Origin: Hyaloscypha bicolor E
Lineage: Eukaryota; Ascomycota; Leotiomycetes; Helotiales; Hyaloscyphaceae
Direction of reading: 5' to 3'
DNA: 64,000 bases
NCBI RefSeq assembly: GCF_002865645.1
Contig: NW_020194685.1
Coordinates: forward strand, 1,378,807-1,442,806
Below are positions 22,082 to 32,843 of the stretch, one piece after another (positions within the stretch are counted from its first letter, which is position 1; every line of letters begins with the position of its first letter). The notes beneath the pieces were generated by a model. That model was not told the origin of the DNA and made no database searches. It saw only the letters and a list, made by a program, of their open reading frames with translations. Position numbers and translations under genes: made by a program.

Positions 22082-22719
22082 TGGGTGATACACGGAGTAG
22101 ATGAAATCAAATACCATTCTTAAGCAATTTATAACTATTGATGTTCTATACGCCTCCTGAAACATTTCAGAAGTTCCTGTCTGCCTAGAAGGCCCCGAAT
22201 GCACACTACGCCCAACGTCGGGCGGTCTGGGGACTTGCAAGGTGCATCAGTCCTCATTGTGAGGCCTAGCGATATTCTTATTCCTTCATTGCTTCTTAGA
22301 TCGCACTATCTTGCTGTCCGACGACGCATTAAAAATCATGGTTATTGTTGAAGTTCAGGGCAAGCGAGAGGAAAAGGGGAGGCAGTGAGGAGGAGACACT
22401 AAACTCAAAGCGGGCAGCGGCTGCAAAATGACCAGGGTCGGCATTTTTGTCACGGAACTCCGAACTGCTTCAGTTCTCAACTTCCATTATTAATCAATCG
22501 AAGGGTAAGATTTGATTTGCAATCGAGTTCTGATCCACTGAGATAATGGCTCATTTTACGGCGGTGTTGTTGAGCCATCAATTGTATACATAAAACCAGC
22601 CACAGGTTTTCTGGGTTCTGGTTCAGCTCCGAGCACCATTTTCTCATTCAACGTCGCTCCACTCCTCATCGCCAGCTCGAGTTACAACACCCCAAAGACA
22701 TCATTTTAAAACGGAAAAC
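22082..22719. other. Intergenic region, promoter of the alpha-beta-barrel-like gene
   Basis: Nothing coding was seen. Near the start codon a CA/CT-rich leader with CAAAGACATC precedes ATG 22720, as is usual for fungal genes. Confidence 0.35.
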
Positions 22720-23631
22720 ATGGTCCTCTTCCAAATCCTTCGCTTTGCCCTCCCCCAATCTTCCGCCATCTCCGCCCCCGCATTTCTCAAACTCCGCGAG
22801 TTCGTCAGGTCACATGGGCAAGCTGAAGATCAATACTTTGACCACATTTTATCGGATCCTCAATTGCGGAAACAGAGTGATGAGATGTGTTGGGTTATCC
22901 GTTAGCTCCCCCAAGACAATCTTGAACCCTCTGAGCCAAAACTGATTTCAATCGATTACAGAGTGGCCCAATGGCTCTGATCTCCGCACGAATGCTTCGT
23001 TCAGAAGCAAGTTGAACGAAGCCACTCAAGACAATTACACAAAATCTCTGCTGTTCGAGTACAATGAATCTCAAACGGCGGAATTGAAGAAGGGATTAGA
23101 AGCGCCTGTCACTGAATTTGTGTGTCCCTTCTTCTTACCACTCCTGGTACAATGGAAAAGCGGCTAACTTAAAGACTTGGGTAGGCAATCATTAATCTCT
23201 CGCCCACTGCACCTCTCCAGGATGCAGGCTTGCAACGTTCTATGCACAAAACGTACACTGATTGCTATTTCGCAGGAGGTTTCAGCGGAGGGAACTGGGC
23301 TTACAGCTTAAATACGAATGATGTCGATGAGCTCCTGAGGGAAAACACGGGTGAAAAGGCAATTCCGGCAGAAGGGAGGAGGTTGGCGGTATATCCTCTC
23401 GGATGGGAGAGCAAAGAAGTACGTCTCTTTTCCATCCCCCAGAATGATGGCTCTAACAGTTACTAGCATCACACGGCTTATTCTTGTTCTCCTCTTTTTG
23501 ATGAGGAGATACTGAAGTTGGCACCTTGGTTTGGGCCGGGGACGGGAGCGTGGTGGGTGACTTTGGAAAAGCATAGAAACAACCAATTGCCAATTGCCAA
23601 TCCCTCTAGCATCGAATTGCTTGGAGGTTGA
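22720..23631 (+). CDS. Hypothetical protein of the antibiotic-biosynthesis-monooxygenase/Dabb-like type
   Basis: Four exons, 22720-22900, 22962-23119, 23185-23418 and 23467-23631, give 245 residues. All introns (61, 65 and 48 nt) have GT/AG ends. The N-terminal half starts MVLFQILRFALPQSS and has EMCWVIQWPNGSDLRTN. The second half has LHKTYTDCY-like HKTYTDCYFAGGFSGGNWAY and LAVYPLGWESKE, then HHTAYSCSPLFDEEILKLA. This repeated pattern recalls fungal dimeric alpha-beta-barrel (ABM-like) proteins, which are usually of unknown substrate. I am confident of the gene structure and less so of the fold. The gene is intact and ends 33 bp from the end of the convergent carboxylesterase gene. Confidence 0.8.
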
Positions 23632-23664
23632 ATTTTAATGTCCAATCTCGTCAGTCCCTCACGC

Positions 23665-25516
23665 TTACTGCTCCATGGTGACAGCCAATCCCTTCCAAAA
23701 CGCACACCGCCGCCTCTGATCCGCCGGAATTTTCTCCATAACCGTCCCGTTAGTCTGCAAGAGAATCCTCCTCCCCCCATCCTTCCCATGCCCAAAACTC
23801 TCCCAATGCGGCGCGCTGCCATCCTTATACCGATTCGGCGTCAGCTCCCTCACAAAGCTAATCCAATACGACATCACTATTGGAATTATCTCTGCATTAT
23901 AAGTAGCATAACTTGAGAGGATGTTATTGTTCGCATATCCGAGACCGAAGATCGCGGGAGACTCAAAGGTGTGTGGGACACCAAGACCAGAGGCGACGTT
24001 ATTGGCTTGCAGGACGTTGTATCGGTAGTTCCAGACTTTGGAGCCGGAGAGGGCATTGGCGAAGGTGTGGGTGATGAAGTTTCCGGGGCAGGTGAAGGTT
24101 GCCTCGCCATAGGCTGCCGAGGCGGATGGAAAGTAAGCGGCATGCTTTGGGAGTGGTGACACGAGGGGGTATTCTTTATTTATTGCATCTGTGTCTGCTG
24201 TTGTCAGGTGGGGATAATTGTTCTGCATGAAGGTTGCGACATCTGCTGGAGATGACGCGTTGACTGCGAAAATTGAACCTTCATCTGTGTCGTCTTGAAG
24301 AGGTCACTATCAGAACTGTTTTTAATAGCCAAAGGGAGGCGTTTGGCCTTACCTCCAAATATGATTGGGACTTTTACGAACTTCCCCTGTTCAATTAAGC
24401 GATAAGGATAGTCTTGAATGAAGTCGCCATCAATGGTTGGTGTCCAGTAAAAATTTGGTGCCGAGTTGCTGCCAGGATAAGGGCTCGGGATATTTGCAGC
24501 TTGCAAAACAATTGTATCTTTTGACCTCAGACATTGAAGTTGATCAGTTGTTCCAGAACATCCTGTCGCATTCGCATATCTCTCAAATTGCCATTCGAGT
24601 TCTGAAACTTGCGGCTGTGTTGGGAAGAAGACCGACTCGCCAATTCCACCGACGAACAAACCGTCGTCACGTCCACCGCTAATGTATATTAGAACAGCTG
24701 CCTAAGATTGGATTCAATCAGACTCACTATGCTGTAAGATGCAATGCCACTGAACCTGCACCGGCTGAAGCTCCATGGATTACCACATGCTCTGGATCGC
24801 CTCCGAACTATCAGGAAAGTCAGCCGCTAAGCTCATTTACAATTTGGGAGTCCCTACCTCTGAGATATACTTCTGAACCCATTGCAGAGCAAATCGTTCA
24901 TCAAGCAGACCGGCATTCAAATTTCCATTACTTCTGACTTTCTCGCTGGCCAAGAATCCCCAAGCTCCAACCCGATAATTGAAATTAACAAAGACAATAT
25001 TCTGGCCGGAATTCTGTACTACAGTGGAGCCATTATAATTCGCATTCGAGTTCGATATATAGCCTCCACCTTGGATATAGACCCACACAGGAAGGTTCGA
25101 GTCGGCAGTCGCTGAAGCAGGCCCCCATACATTGATAAAAAGACAATCCTCGGCCTGGGTCCTTGACGGAAGTTTGGTACTAATACTAAGGCAAATAGGT
25201 TGAAACTGTACGACCATTAGCGGGTAGCCAGCAAGGGCAAGAAATAGCCATTTACTGCTGTAGCATTTTGCAGGCTAGTGGTTGTTAGAGGCTCTGCGGG
25301 TGCCCTGAATCTCAAGTTACCGACTGGTGGGGAGGCATATCGCATCCCAAGATATTGGTTGACACCTGAATCTAGTCTTATGCCTTGGTATTTGGAGTAC
25401 CCAAGGTCAACAACTGGCTGACCAGATGTGTCGAGTTGTGAAGCTGGCAAGCTATTAACATTATTAACTAGCAAAACTATGGACACAGCCCATTCAAGGA
25501 ATATAACTGAGAGCAT
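23665..25516 (-). CDS. Secreted type-B carboxylesterase/lipase
   Basis: Alpha/beta hydrolase that cleaves carboxylic esters, probably outside the cell. Exons: 25516-25256, 25205-24858, 24807-24728, 24678-24353 and 24293-23665, about 547 residues, with introns of 49-59 nt. The ATG at 25516 is preferred because it gives a direct signal peptide (MLSVIFLEWAVSIVLLVN); an in-frame ATG at 25579 would add 21 residues. Family blocks are YQGIRLDSGVNQYLGMRYA, EDCLFINVWGPA, VWVYIQGGGYI (oxyanion hole), NYRVGAWGFL and LLDERFALQWVQKYI. The nucleophile elbow is HGASAGAGSVALHL, the acid is in FGDDTDEGSIF and the His in VPHTFESPAIFG, so the catalytic triad looks complete. Correct splicing at 24352/24294 is needed to restore the acid-residue loop. 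The substrate cannot be predicted. Confidence 0.92.
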
Positions 25517-27907
25517 ATCGAAGGGGAAAGTAGAAACGCGGGCGAAGTGCGAGTAGAGAGAAGACGCGAGAGTGAACATGAACCTCTTCCTGGTGTTCGG
25601 CTAATTGTGCCTTAAATAATCGTCCGGACTACCGGTTGTCGGCCATGACGGACGAAACTTCTCGGTGTAGTACTACACGAGAGGAACAAATTCGCTCCAA
25701 TGATTGTAAGTGGGAATGCGGTTCTTTTATCTGCGCCTGCAGTAGAGCCTCTCTCATCCTTTATTTGACAACACTGGTGACATAGCGGGGTAAAGTTGGA
25801 CTTAGCTCAACGAACTTTTGCGCGGGGTACCCGTTCGTACCTTCCACTAGTTCCACTGGTGGTTCGTGAAAGCGACCTGGCCAAGTATTTCACATAGTAA
25901 TTTGTGTAGGAGGTACTTCTAGCTAGCGGGTCTGTGCTGGTCTGCTACAAATTTAGCGAGGAACACCAATTTTGGGGGGTTGGCCAGGTCGCTAGTGTGG
26001 CCAGGTCGCTTTCACGAACCACCAGTGGAAACTAGTGGAAGGTACGAACGGGTATGTCGATCATTTTCCGTGTGAGGACAGGGACTTATGGGAAGAGGAA
26101 GGGAAGAGAAATGATAACACCAGTAATACAAAGAGCATCTCTTGTAAGAAGATGAGCGCATTACATCTCCTATAAGCTTGAACGGAGCTGTCTGCGGCAC
26201 AATGGCGCAGGGAGATCGGGTATTCGGCATCGAGCCTGGATCTTTAGATTTGTTGACGCAATTTGCCGAAGCGAATGAGAAATGTTTGGGTAATTGGCAT
26301 GAGACTGAAGAGTTCTGTGGTAATTATTCCTGAATTCAGGAGGTTGGGGGAAGGAGGTCCGATTCTTAGACCCACTTTTTTTTTTTAGCACGTCTTCCAA
26401 TCCTACAGTAACTTAACGCAGCCCCACGTTTTCTTCCTTCAATATCATCAACGACATCGACACCAGCGTTACGGTCTTATTCAACATCAATCCGGATGGG
26501 AACATCACATACCTTTCGCAGATATTCAGACTGATATGGCTATCAGCTGGATCGTCAATGTCGTGTCTCTCGTGCGAGTTCCGTTTGGAGGATGCTTAAT
26601 TCGACGGCAGATTTTCCGGCCCATTAAAGATAAATCGACCGATACGCTCCCTGGCCTTTTTCTTCCACAACAGCTGGGCGAAATGGTGATGGTGTCTGTT
26701 GGCTGCCTCATTGCCATGGCCATTGATTCACCCTGGATCTCCTCTGATGATCGGCGGCAGCTCGGCTGATTGATACAACTTGGATTGCGAATTTAAATTT
26801 GGAGTCCGCCGAAGCCACCGGCCACACTGGCGGGTCGAAACAAAGAGGCGCGGATAAGGCAACGGTTTCTCCTGTCGTCACGCTGTCAGCGGACCCGAGC
26901 ACGCGGATATGTTGTTTGCATTTGGCAGCGCCATCGGCCCAATAAATTTTCCCAAAACGTGGATCACCCACATCGAAATCCAGAACCGTCAGTCCAGTCA
27001 CGCAAAGGCAGACTTCTCCTTTAGCTCAGAAAAAAAAGCATCAGACACGGTTCTCCATAATGTCCATTCCCTCCCGGAGCAAATACAATCAGAAACGTCA
27101 GACTGACAGTGTATCGTTCATTAGCAGGCGGGCCAGTCGAGTGACTGCAGTGTGCTGAGCTTTTGATATCAAACTTGCAGTGTCTCTGAAGATCCCATGT
27201 TGGTTCGCACAAGGCTGGACAATGGCCTCCTGGATTTTGTTGAAGAAAACAGAAATGGGGAGGAGGGGGACGTGATTCTACCGGTTCTGGTGGTTCGCAT
27301 TTTAGCGAACCCACACAGGCTCATTGCCTTGTTCAACCGAGGGAGCGCCTTGGGACTTGATTTTTGATGTCACGCGGGGGCTCGAGTGTGGGATCGCGGG
27401 CAAAATCCCAAGAAAAAAGAAGGGGGAATGGGAGTTCAGCCCTCAAAGTGGTTCGCCCAAAAAGCGCACCCGTCCTGGTGCCGATGCCTCAATCCAACCG
27501 AGAGGCAGCCATGCAAGGCTGATAAACAGCCTCGCTTCTCGAGTGAGAAACTACCAGCAAAGTGTGGGATGTGCCTTCAGTTACAACGTGTTTTTGCATT
27601 TTCCCCGTTTCCGAACTGGACGCCTTGTACCATTTCGGCACATATGCTGCATACGTGGAGTTATGTTATCTCATCACCAACTGACACCGAGAATGCCGCT
27701 CCTGCAAAGATATAAAGGATCGACCTTCCTCCCTTCTATTTTCCCTGGCCTTCTGTGTTGCCAATCGAGTCCGCAAATGAATAACCCATTTTGCCATAGT
27801 TTGTGATCTTCAAATTCCACCTACCCCATCCCCCGAGTATATTTAACGGAGTACGCCGGTCCGTCACCAACCTGGCACACACCAGTGGAACCACCAAGCC
27901 CACCACA
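25517..27907. other. Gene-poor region between the esterase and copy C
   Basis: Contains the MITE at 25830-26052. A protein-like stretch without a start occurs on the plus strand at about 26450-26600 (VTVLFNINPDGNITYLSQIF), with a stop just after; it could be a gene remnant. A short inverted repeat (GTGGTTCGC / GCGAACCCAC) lies near 27288-27312. The frame at 27324-27806 shows no family features. Confidence 0.4.
25830..26052. mobile_element. MITE with 54-55-bp terminal inverted repeats flanked by TA
   Basis: The left arm, 25830-25883, begins CCCGTTCGTACCTTCCACTA and ends GCGACCTGGCCA. The right arm, 25998-26052, is its reverse complement with a single extra base (TTCC versus TTTCC). TA flanks both ends (25828-25829 and 26053-26054), which is the target duplication of Tc1/mariner-type elements. 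The element is 223 bp and non-coding, and a partial extra copy of the inner end (TGGCCAGGTCGCT) lies at 25981-25993. It must have been mobilised in trans. The near identity of the arms suggests a fairly young insertion compared with the decayed left end of the window. The mariner relic at 2336-3316 is a possible relative, but its ends are not visible. Confidence 0.85.
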
Positions 27908-28503
27908 ATGCCTAAATGCAAGATCGATCCCAAGAAAATTTCCAAGAAGTCTAAAAAAGGGTCAGGAATGATAATTGTTGTTGGTTTCGTCTTACGCAAA
28001 CTGATTCGTCTAAATGCAGTGCCTCTTCGATTTCTATTATCTTGACCCAGCCTGCCGACAACTTTGTGGCACATGATGCTCAACAATACCCACTTGAGAT
28101 CCCTCGAGACAATGATTCGTATCGAATGCACGAAGAAACCCACCCAAAAGATTTGCGTCTTCCTGATGTCGCCGAAGCCAGACTAACCATTTCGGGATCT
28201 GGGCTCACAGATGAGCTTCCGTACCTTCATTACGCAGTTCACTCCAAGAAAGAGGCCACGAGCACGATTGCCAACTTTCAACAGGGATTTGACAACGAGT
28301 TGTGGCAGCTTCTCCTTCCTCCGTCCGTGGTTTCCCAAATCGAAGATACTCATTTGCTTAGCGATCGATTCAACGATGGAACTTCCGTTGCCAACCAATC
28401 TCTACTTCAGCGGTGGGTCTACGAAACCTCCAACGCGAATATCACATTCGCCGAGAGATTGGAAAAGACGAATTGGGAAGGGTCAAGAATGGAGAGATTG
28501 TAA
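27908..28503 (+). CDS. Copy C of the WVYETSN-motif family, 178 aa
   Basis: Exon 1 is 27908-27960 (53 nt: MPKCKIDPKKISKKSKK plus 2 nt). The intron is 27961-28019 (GTCAGG donor, ACTGAT branch point, TGCAG acceptor) and exon 2 is 28020-28503. The basic first exon has a classical-looking nuclear-localisation patch (KKISKKSKK). The middle is acidic and polar (PADNFVAHDAQQYPLEIPRD). The C-terminal motif is LLQRWVYETSNANITFAER, then LEKTNW, and is followed by only seven residues. TATATTTAA lies near 27839, about 70 bp upstream of the ATG. Copies C and D agree in exon 1 at the P-K-K-x-S-K-K-S-K core. This is the least damaged-looking copy. Function is unknown; a nuclear role is a guess from the basic patch. 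Confidence 0.72.
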
Positions 28504-30998
28504 TATGGTGAGATCTAAATACCTTGAATCCTCCCAGAAACAACTAATGATTGATATCCCAGGGGGTTTAAAAGTTTGCTTACCCTGCTGTTTATGCACC
28601 TTTGATGGATCATTGCTCCTCAAGTCAGACGCCCATGACAAGGAGGCTATGCTTAGTGTACAGTATCTCAAGTGAGACGTTCAATGGGTTTAAAATGCAT
28701 CCTTTCAAAGTTGCTCTTAATTTGCTCCTCGCAGATTAATCTCATGCATGCTTTGATTGGACCCGTGCTTGTTTCTGAGCGTATGGCTTTACTGACATCT
28801 TTGAACTTGAGTTGGTCAAGGAATCCAATGGCCCCCCAAAATTTACTAAAAGTTGTCGATAGAGATGTATATAACCAACGATAATGAACCGAGCAGAAAT
28901 AGCACCGAGTCATCTTCATAGGTGCTGGCAGGTATTCACTGCGCATTCTGCCAGGGATGCTTCGCATGCGAGAATGACTCACGACTTAAGAACCAGTGGG
29001 ATATAATTTGGCCCCCACTCGGGCCTCACTCGGGACGATTCACCTGGACGGGTCCTGCGGTGCAGCTTCGGGAAATCCCGAAATTTATGCTCGGGCCGAA
29101 GGTGGGGCCAACTTGTCTCAAGATTCAAAGCATTGCTACCGGTAGTGTGTAGGATGAAAAGAAAACCCCCCCTGCCTGCAATGTGTTTCCAGCACATTCG
29201 CCCCACAAAGCCTTGAATTCCAGCTGTCTTATTCGTTAGTACCCCTTGTTACGGCGTCTGTGGATCCAGACAGGACATGGGATCTTTTTTTTTACCCAAG
29301 TCGCCAAGTAGCAAGCAATATTGGCAGTCCATGCGGGACAGCATGTCAACGACGGCCGACGCTTATGGCGGTTGTTGATGCAATTAGTTCAGTTCTGTCA
29401 ACCACAAAGTAAGTATTGAACTCTCCGTGCGGCATTCTCCGTTGAAGATCACCGTCATGTATTCGCCATCCCGGAATTCCAGTCATTGAGGACGCACAAT
29501 ACAGATCCTAGGCCCCGGCCTTGTGAACGAAGCATTCCCTCCTCACCTTGTTTGCAAGGTTGACTTCTTTGCAATGGAAATGAATATACGTTTCCAGGTG
29601 ATTCCTAATTTTTAGATTCAATACCGACAACAATCGCTCCATTCTATTTTGAGGAGCCTGCATGGCATTGCCAACCCGCTTCGTAAATTGGAGCTCCACA
29701 GACGACCGATAACCGGCTCCCCTGACTTAGTCTGGGGAATACAAGTAGCCCAGTTCGCGGGGTGATCCAGCACCTATGCAGTGGTTGGTGGACGGCTGCA
29801 AAGATCGATCAGTGGCTGGCGCTAGTTCCAATCTTCTGGGTATGGTGCATTAGTGCAAGCTGAGATCGTGTCGTGGGGGAGAGATTTCAGTCACCAAGCT
29901 CGGGAATACAACGTATCAGATCCACGTCCTATCCACATCCTATCCGCGGTATTGACGATTATTGGCTTTTCCGGGAACATATTTCTTGCTTGTTGTATAT
30001 GCCTCAATGCCCTTTCATCAATCGAATCGATCAGTGCGGTTCAAATTTGTCATCCGGGCCAGGCCGAATATGCCCACACCTCTTCATTCCTGCAGCCGTT
30101 TGCAAAGGCCACGTAAGCACTCTTCTCATGCACGGCTTTGATCAATTTCTTTCAGTCGCAGTTAAATCACCATTTTTGGCCAATTCCAGCACCATGGCAT
30201 AAAAGCAGACGGTCCCATGTCTCGAGTTCCCCTTTAGTTTCATGCGTCGCATACTGTAGGGATCAACCTAGAGCAAGCTCAGAGGAGGATTGACTTGGGT
30301 GGTCTGACCTACGGCTCCCGCGGATTCTGGGATCAGGAGTCGGGTTATCCATGTGGTTGGGAAAGGTGGAGGTGTGTCACCATCCGTGCCTGACGCCTGT
30401 GCAGCATCGTGGCCCGGGCTTGAACTTGAAGACAAACGAAAAGGCTTGCAATGGCTTTTTCGGAAGGAAACGCTTAAACGCAACCCTTTACCGCCCGAAG
30501 CCGTCGATCACCAAATCGGACCGCACTGACCACAAATGTTCGCTTCAGTCCAGGAGCACTGCAGGAGGTTTCTTCATGATCCCGGCCTGCACGGCTATAC
30601 AGGCTCTGAACAATCACTTGAACACGGGAGGTAGTCGGGCTCCCCTACGGCGGAATCAAGACTTGAAGGCCCAAGTTCTAACATAACTCAAACATACAGA
30701 CTAATGGTGGCTGGGTATATGAAAGCGTTCTGGCTGTTAACGTGTTTGGTGTCCGTGTGTGAACTGCCCCCCTTGTTTCTCTCCTATCAGACCTTTAGCT
30801 CCGGAAGACTGAATCAAGAACACCTAAACCCCTATAACGTATAAATGCCACCGCAGTTCCTCGATTAATTCCAACTCACTCTCAAAATCCTCGTACATCC
30901 TTCCCTCGGAGCTTGGCAAGCCTCTTTTCAAATCACTTTCAAAGTATCTTTTGCGAACCTATTGCAACTCAGCGCCAGCAAACCTCCACCTTCCAGTC
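28504..30998. other. Intergenic region between copies C and D
   Basis: 2.5 kb with no supported gene. Short frames at 28668-28982, 29508-29699 and 29853-30202 start with non-ATG codons or lack any family feature. A palindrome-like TTCGGGAAATCCCGAA lies near 29069, and CACTCGGG is repeated at 29018 and 29028. The last 150 bases hold a TATAAAT (near 30842) and a CA-rich leader of copy D. Confidence 0.4.
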
Positions 30999-31659
30999 AT
31001 GGGAAAGGCGATTTTCCAACCAAAGAAAACGTCAAAGAAATCGAAGAATAGGTAATATGTCTATACTCACCGCTTTCACGAATATTGTTGACAAAGCCAT
31101 TTCCAGAGTCACTTCGAAGAGCTCTAAGGCCAAGGGGACCCCACTAATTCCTGAAGAATCTCCCAAGAGAAACTCCTCCATGGCGACTCCCGCATCCACC
31201 AATCCTCCAAGCTTCAGCAACAAGATGTATGATCCATACACCCATGAGCCAAGCCCCGTATCTGGGTCATACTCTCAAGCCGCACTCCAGCACACGACTA
31301 CCATTCTAGCTCCGCATCACCAAATCAACGCTTATCCAAACTTTCAAAACACAAACTATGCTTCCACACCCTATGCCGCCAGTGGCAACTACACATCATC
31401 GAACACGTACCATCTGCAGACCGCTCAAGCACAAGTGTCCGACTCCTGCCCTGCCGAACGGCTTTCTACAACAGATGTCTTCTACACTTACGAAGAATCG
31501 TACAAGAACTCGTCCACGATGTTGGAATATTCCTCCGAGGCTGGGGATCCTGCAGACCAATATCAGCCACAGAGCCCTCAGCTCCAGACATGGGCGGAGG
31601 AAACGTCGAATACGAACTTGCCTGTCAATGAGAGACTGGTTAGGTCTAACTGGGAATAG
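30999..31659 (+). CDS. Copy D of the WVYETSN-motif family, 201 aa
   Basis: Exon 1 is 30999-31051 (53 nt: MGKAIFQPKKTSKKSKN plus 2 nt). The intron is 31052-31106 (GTAATA, TTTCCAG) and exon 2 is 31107-31659. The basic N-terminus continues into exon 2 (RVTSKSSKAKGTP). Residues 50-160 are rich in Ser, Thr, Tyr, Pro, Asn and Gln (for example YASTPYAASGNYTSSNTY) and look disordered or prion-like. The protein ends exactly on the motif QLQTWAEETSNTNLPVNER, then LVRSNWE. A longer frame reaching back to 30913 starts with TTG and would read through the intron; the spliced form is preferred because exon-1 length and phase equal those of B, C and E. Function is unknown. Confidence 0.72.
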
Positions 31660-32843
31660 AGCCAATCTCAATTGTGAGGTAATGTGAGTCTACTCCATGT
31701 ATGGCACTATGCTGGCATCTTGCGTGGAGAGGGTACTAAGCGATCGGACATTTCTGGGTTTGCGTTAAACTTAAAAGGGATTATCAATGATGTACTAATA
31801 GAGTATTTGGATTCCGTGTGCTTCCAATAGCTCAATCAGTATCATGCTGATAACGGAGAGTAATCAGCAAGTGATATAATTTCAAGCTGCGAGTGCATTT
31901 CCCATCACCGCTGCATCCCATAGCGCCGAGCACGGACGGCCATGCAACTCTTCAAGATACGAAAACTCTTTCATATCCGTCTTTATCCTACCCCATTCTC
32001 ATAGCTGCAACGCGTCGGCAACCTTGGATATTCTGACCCCGAACCAGGCCTTGTGCGCCGCCCCGACATCTATGATGCCACCAACAAACAACAATCACTT
32101 CACGAGTACACCAATCATCCCATCGGTTGCAAAGCAATTGAGGTTGACGCCATCAATGCACGACTTGAGCTTCTCGGCAAGAATTTTGCAGACCCGATCG
32201 TGGACAGGATAGCCTAGGGGGGGGTCTTATTGTAGATTAACGCACTGGGCGAGGTGGTCGTGGGCTCGTCTGTATGTGAATGTGGGGTTTGTGTTGAGAT
32301 CGATAAAAAGGTATGTGGACTTTTGAAGGTTAAAGAAGATGCCGCTGAAGTCCGAGCCAGAGTGGAGGTATTGAGTTCTCGACGGGGGGCTCAGTTGTGG
32401 GATGAGAGACAGGGGTGTCGAAGAACGGAACTCGTGGAGGCAAATCGACTTCGAGGCTGCCAAGAAAATCAACCCGAGTCCCGTCAACAAATGAATAGTA
32501 GAATGTCGAGATTTGTGTAGTTGAAGTAAGCACGTTTGGAGAATCGTTTCGGGTTAGGTTGCTTTCCCTTTTTCTCTGAAATGGCTAGCTTTGTCTGCAA
32601 CAAGCTTCCAACTGCGTTGGACTTAACCATCTCCCCATGAGGACTGCTCAGACTTGAACGAGTGAACGAATTGCAAGTTCAATGGCTAATAAGCGGGATG
32701 GCATTGGGTAAAGGCAGGCTGTTCATTATAAGCCCCTCCATTCCTGTTTTCTTTCTCTACATCTCGCTTCGTCAAATTTGCTTTCTCGTGTCTCTTCGTC
32801 ATATTTACTGGTATAACCACCATTCTTCGAGATGTGTTCGAGC
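31660..32843. other. Intergenic region between copy D and the SDR relic
   Basis: Contains the exon-like frame at 32005-32217 described separately. The minus-strand frame 32227-32490 shows no family features. Nothing else was supported. Confidence 0.35.
32005..32217 (+). pseudogene. Isolated exon-like coding stretch of unknown origin
   Basis: Seventy codons without a Met start, lying between a TAG that could be a splice acceptor (CTCATAG, ending at 32004) and a stop at 32215. The translation looks like real protein: VGNLGYSDPEPGLVRRPD, then QSLHEYTNHPIGCKAIEV and INARLELLGKNFADPIVD. A weak candidate first exon starts with ATG near 31951 (MQLFKIRKLFHI). I do not recognise the family. It is most likely the surviving last exon of a lost gene. 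Confidence 0.3.

Noticed and set aside
8294..25516. Idea of a secondary-metabolite cluster (P450, oxygenase, esterase)
   Set aside because: The P450 is the housekeeping ERG5, the oxygenase is a relic, and no synthase or other backbone gene is present.
30913..31056. N-terminal extension of copy D without splicing
   Set aside because: It starts with TTG and includes the intron; the spliced 53-nt first exon matches copies B, C and E.
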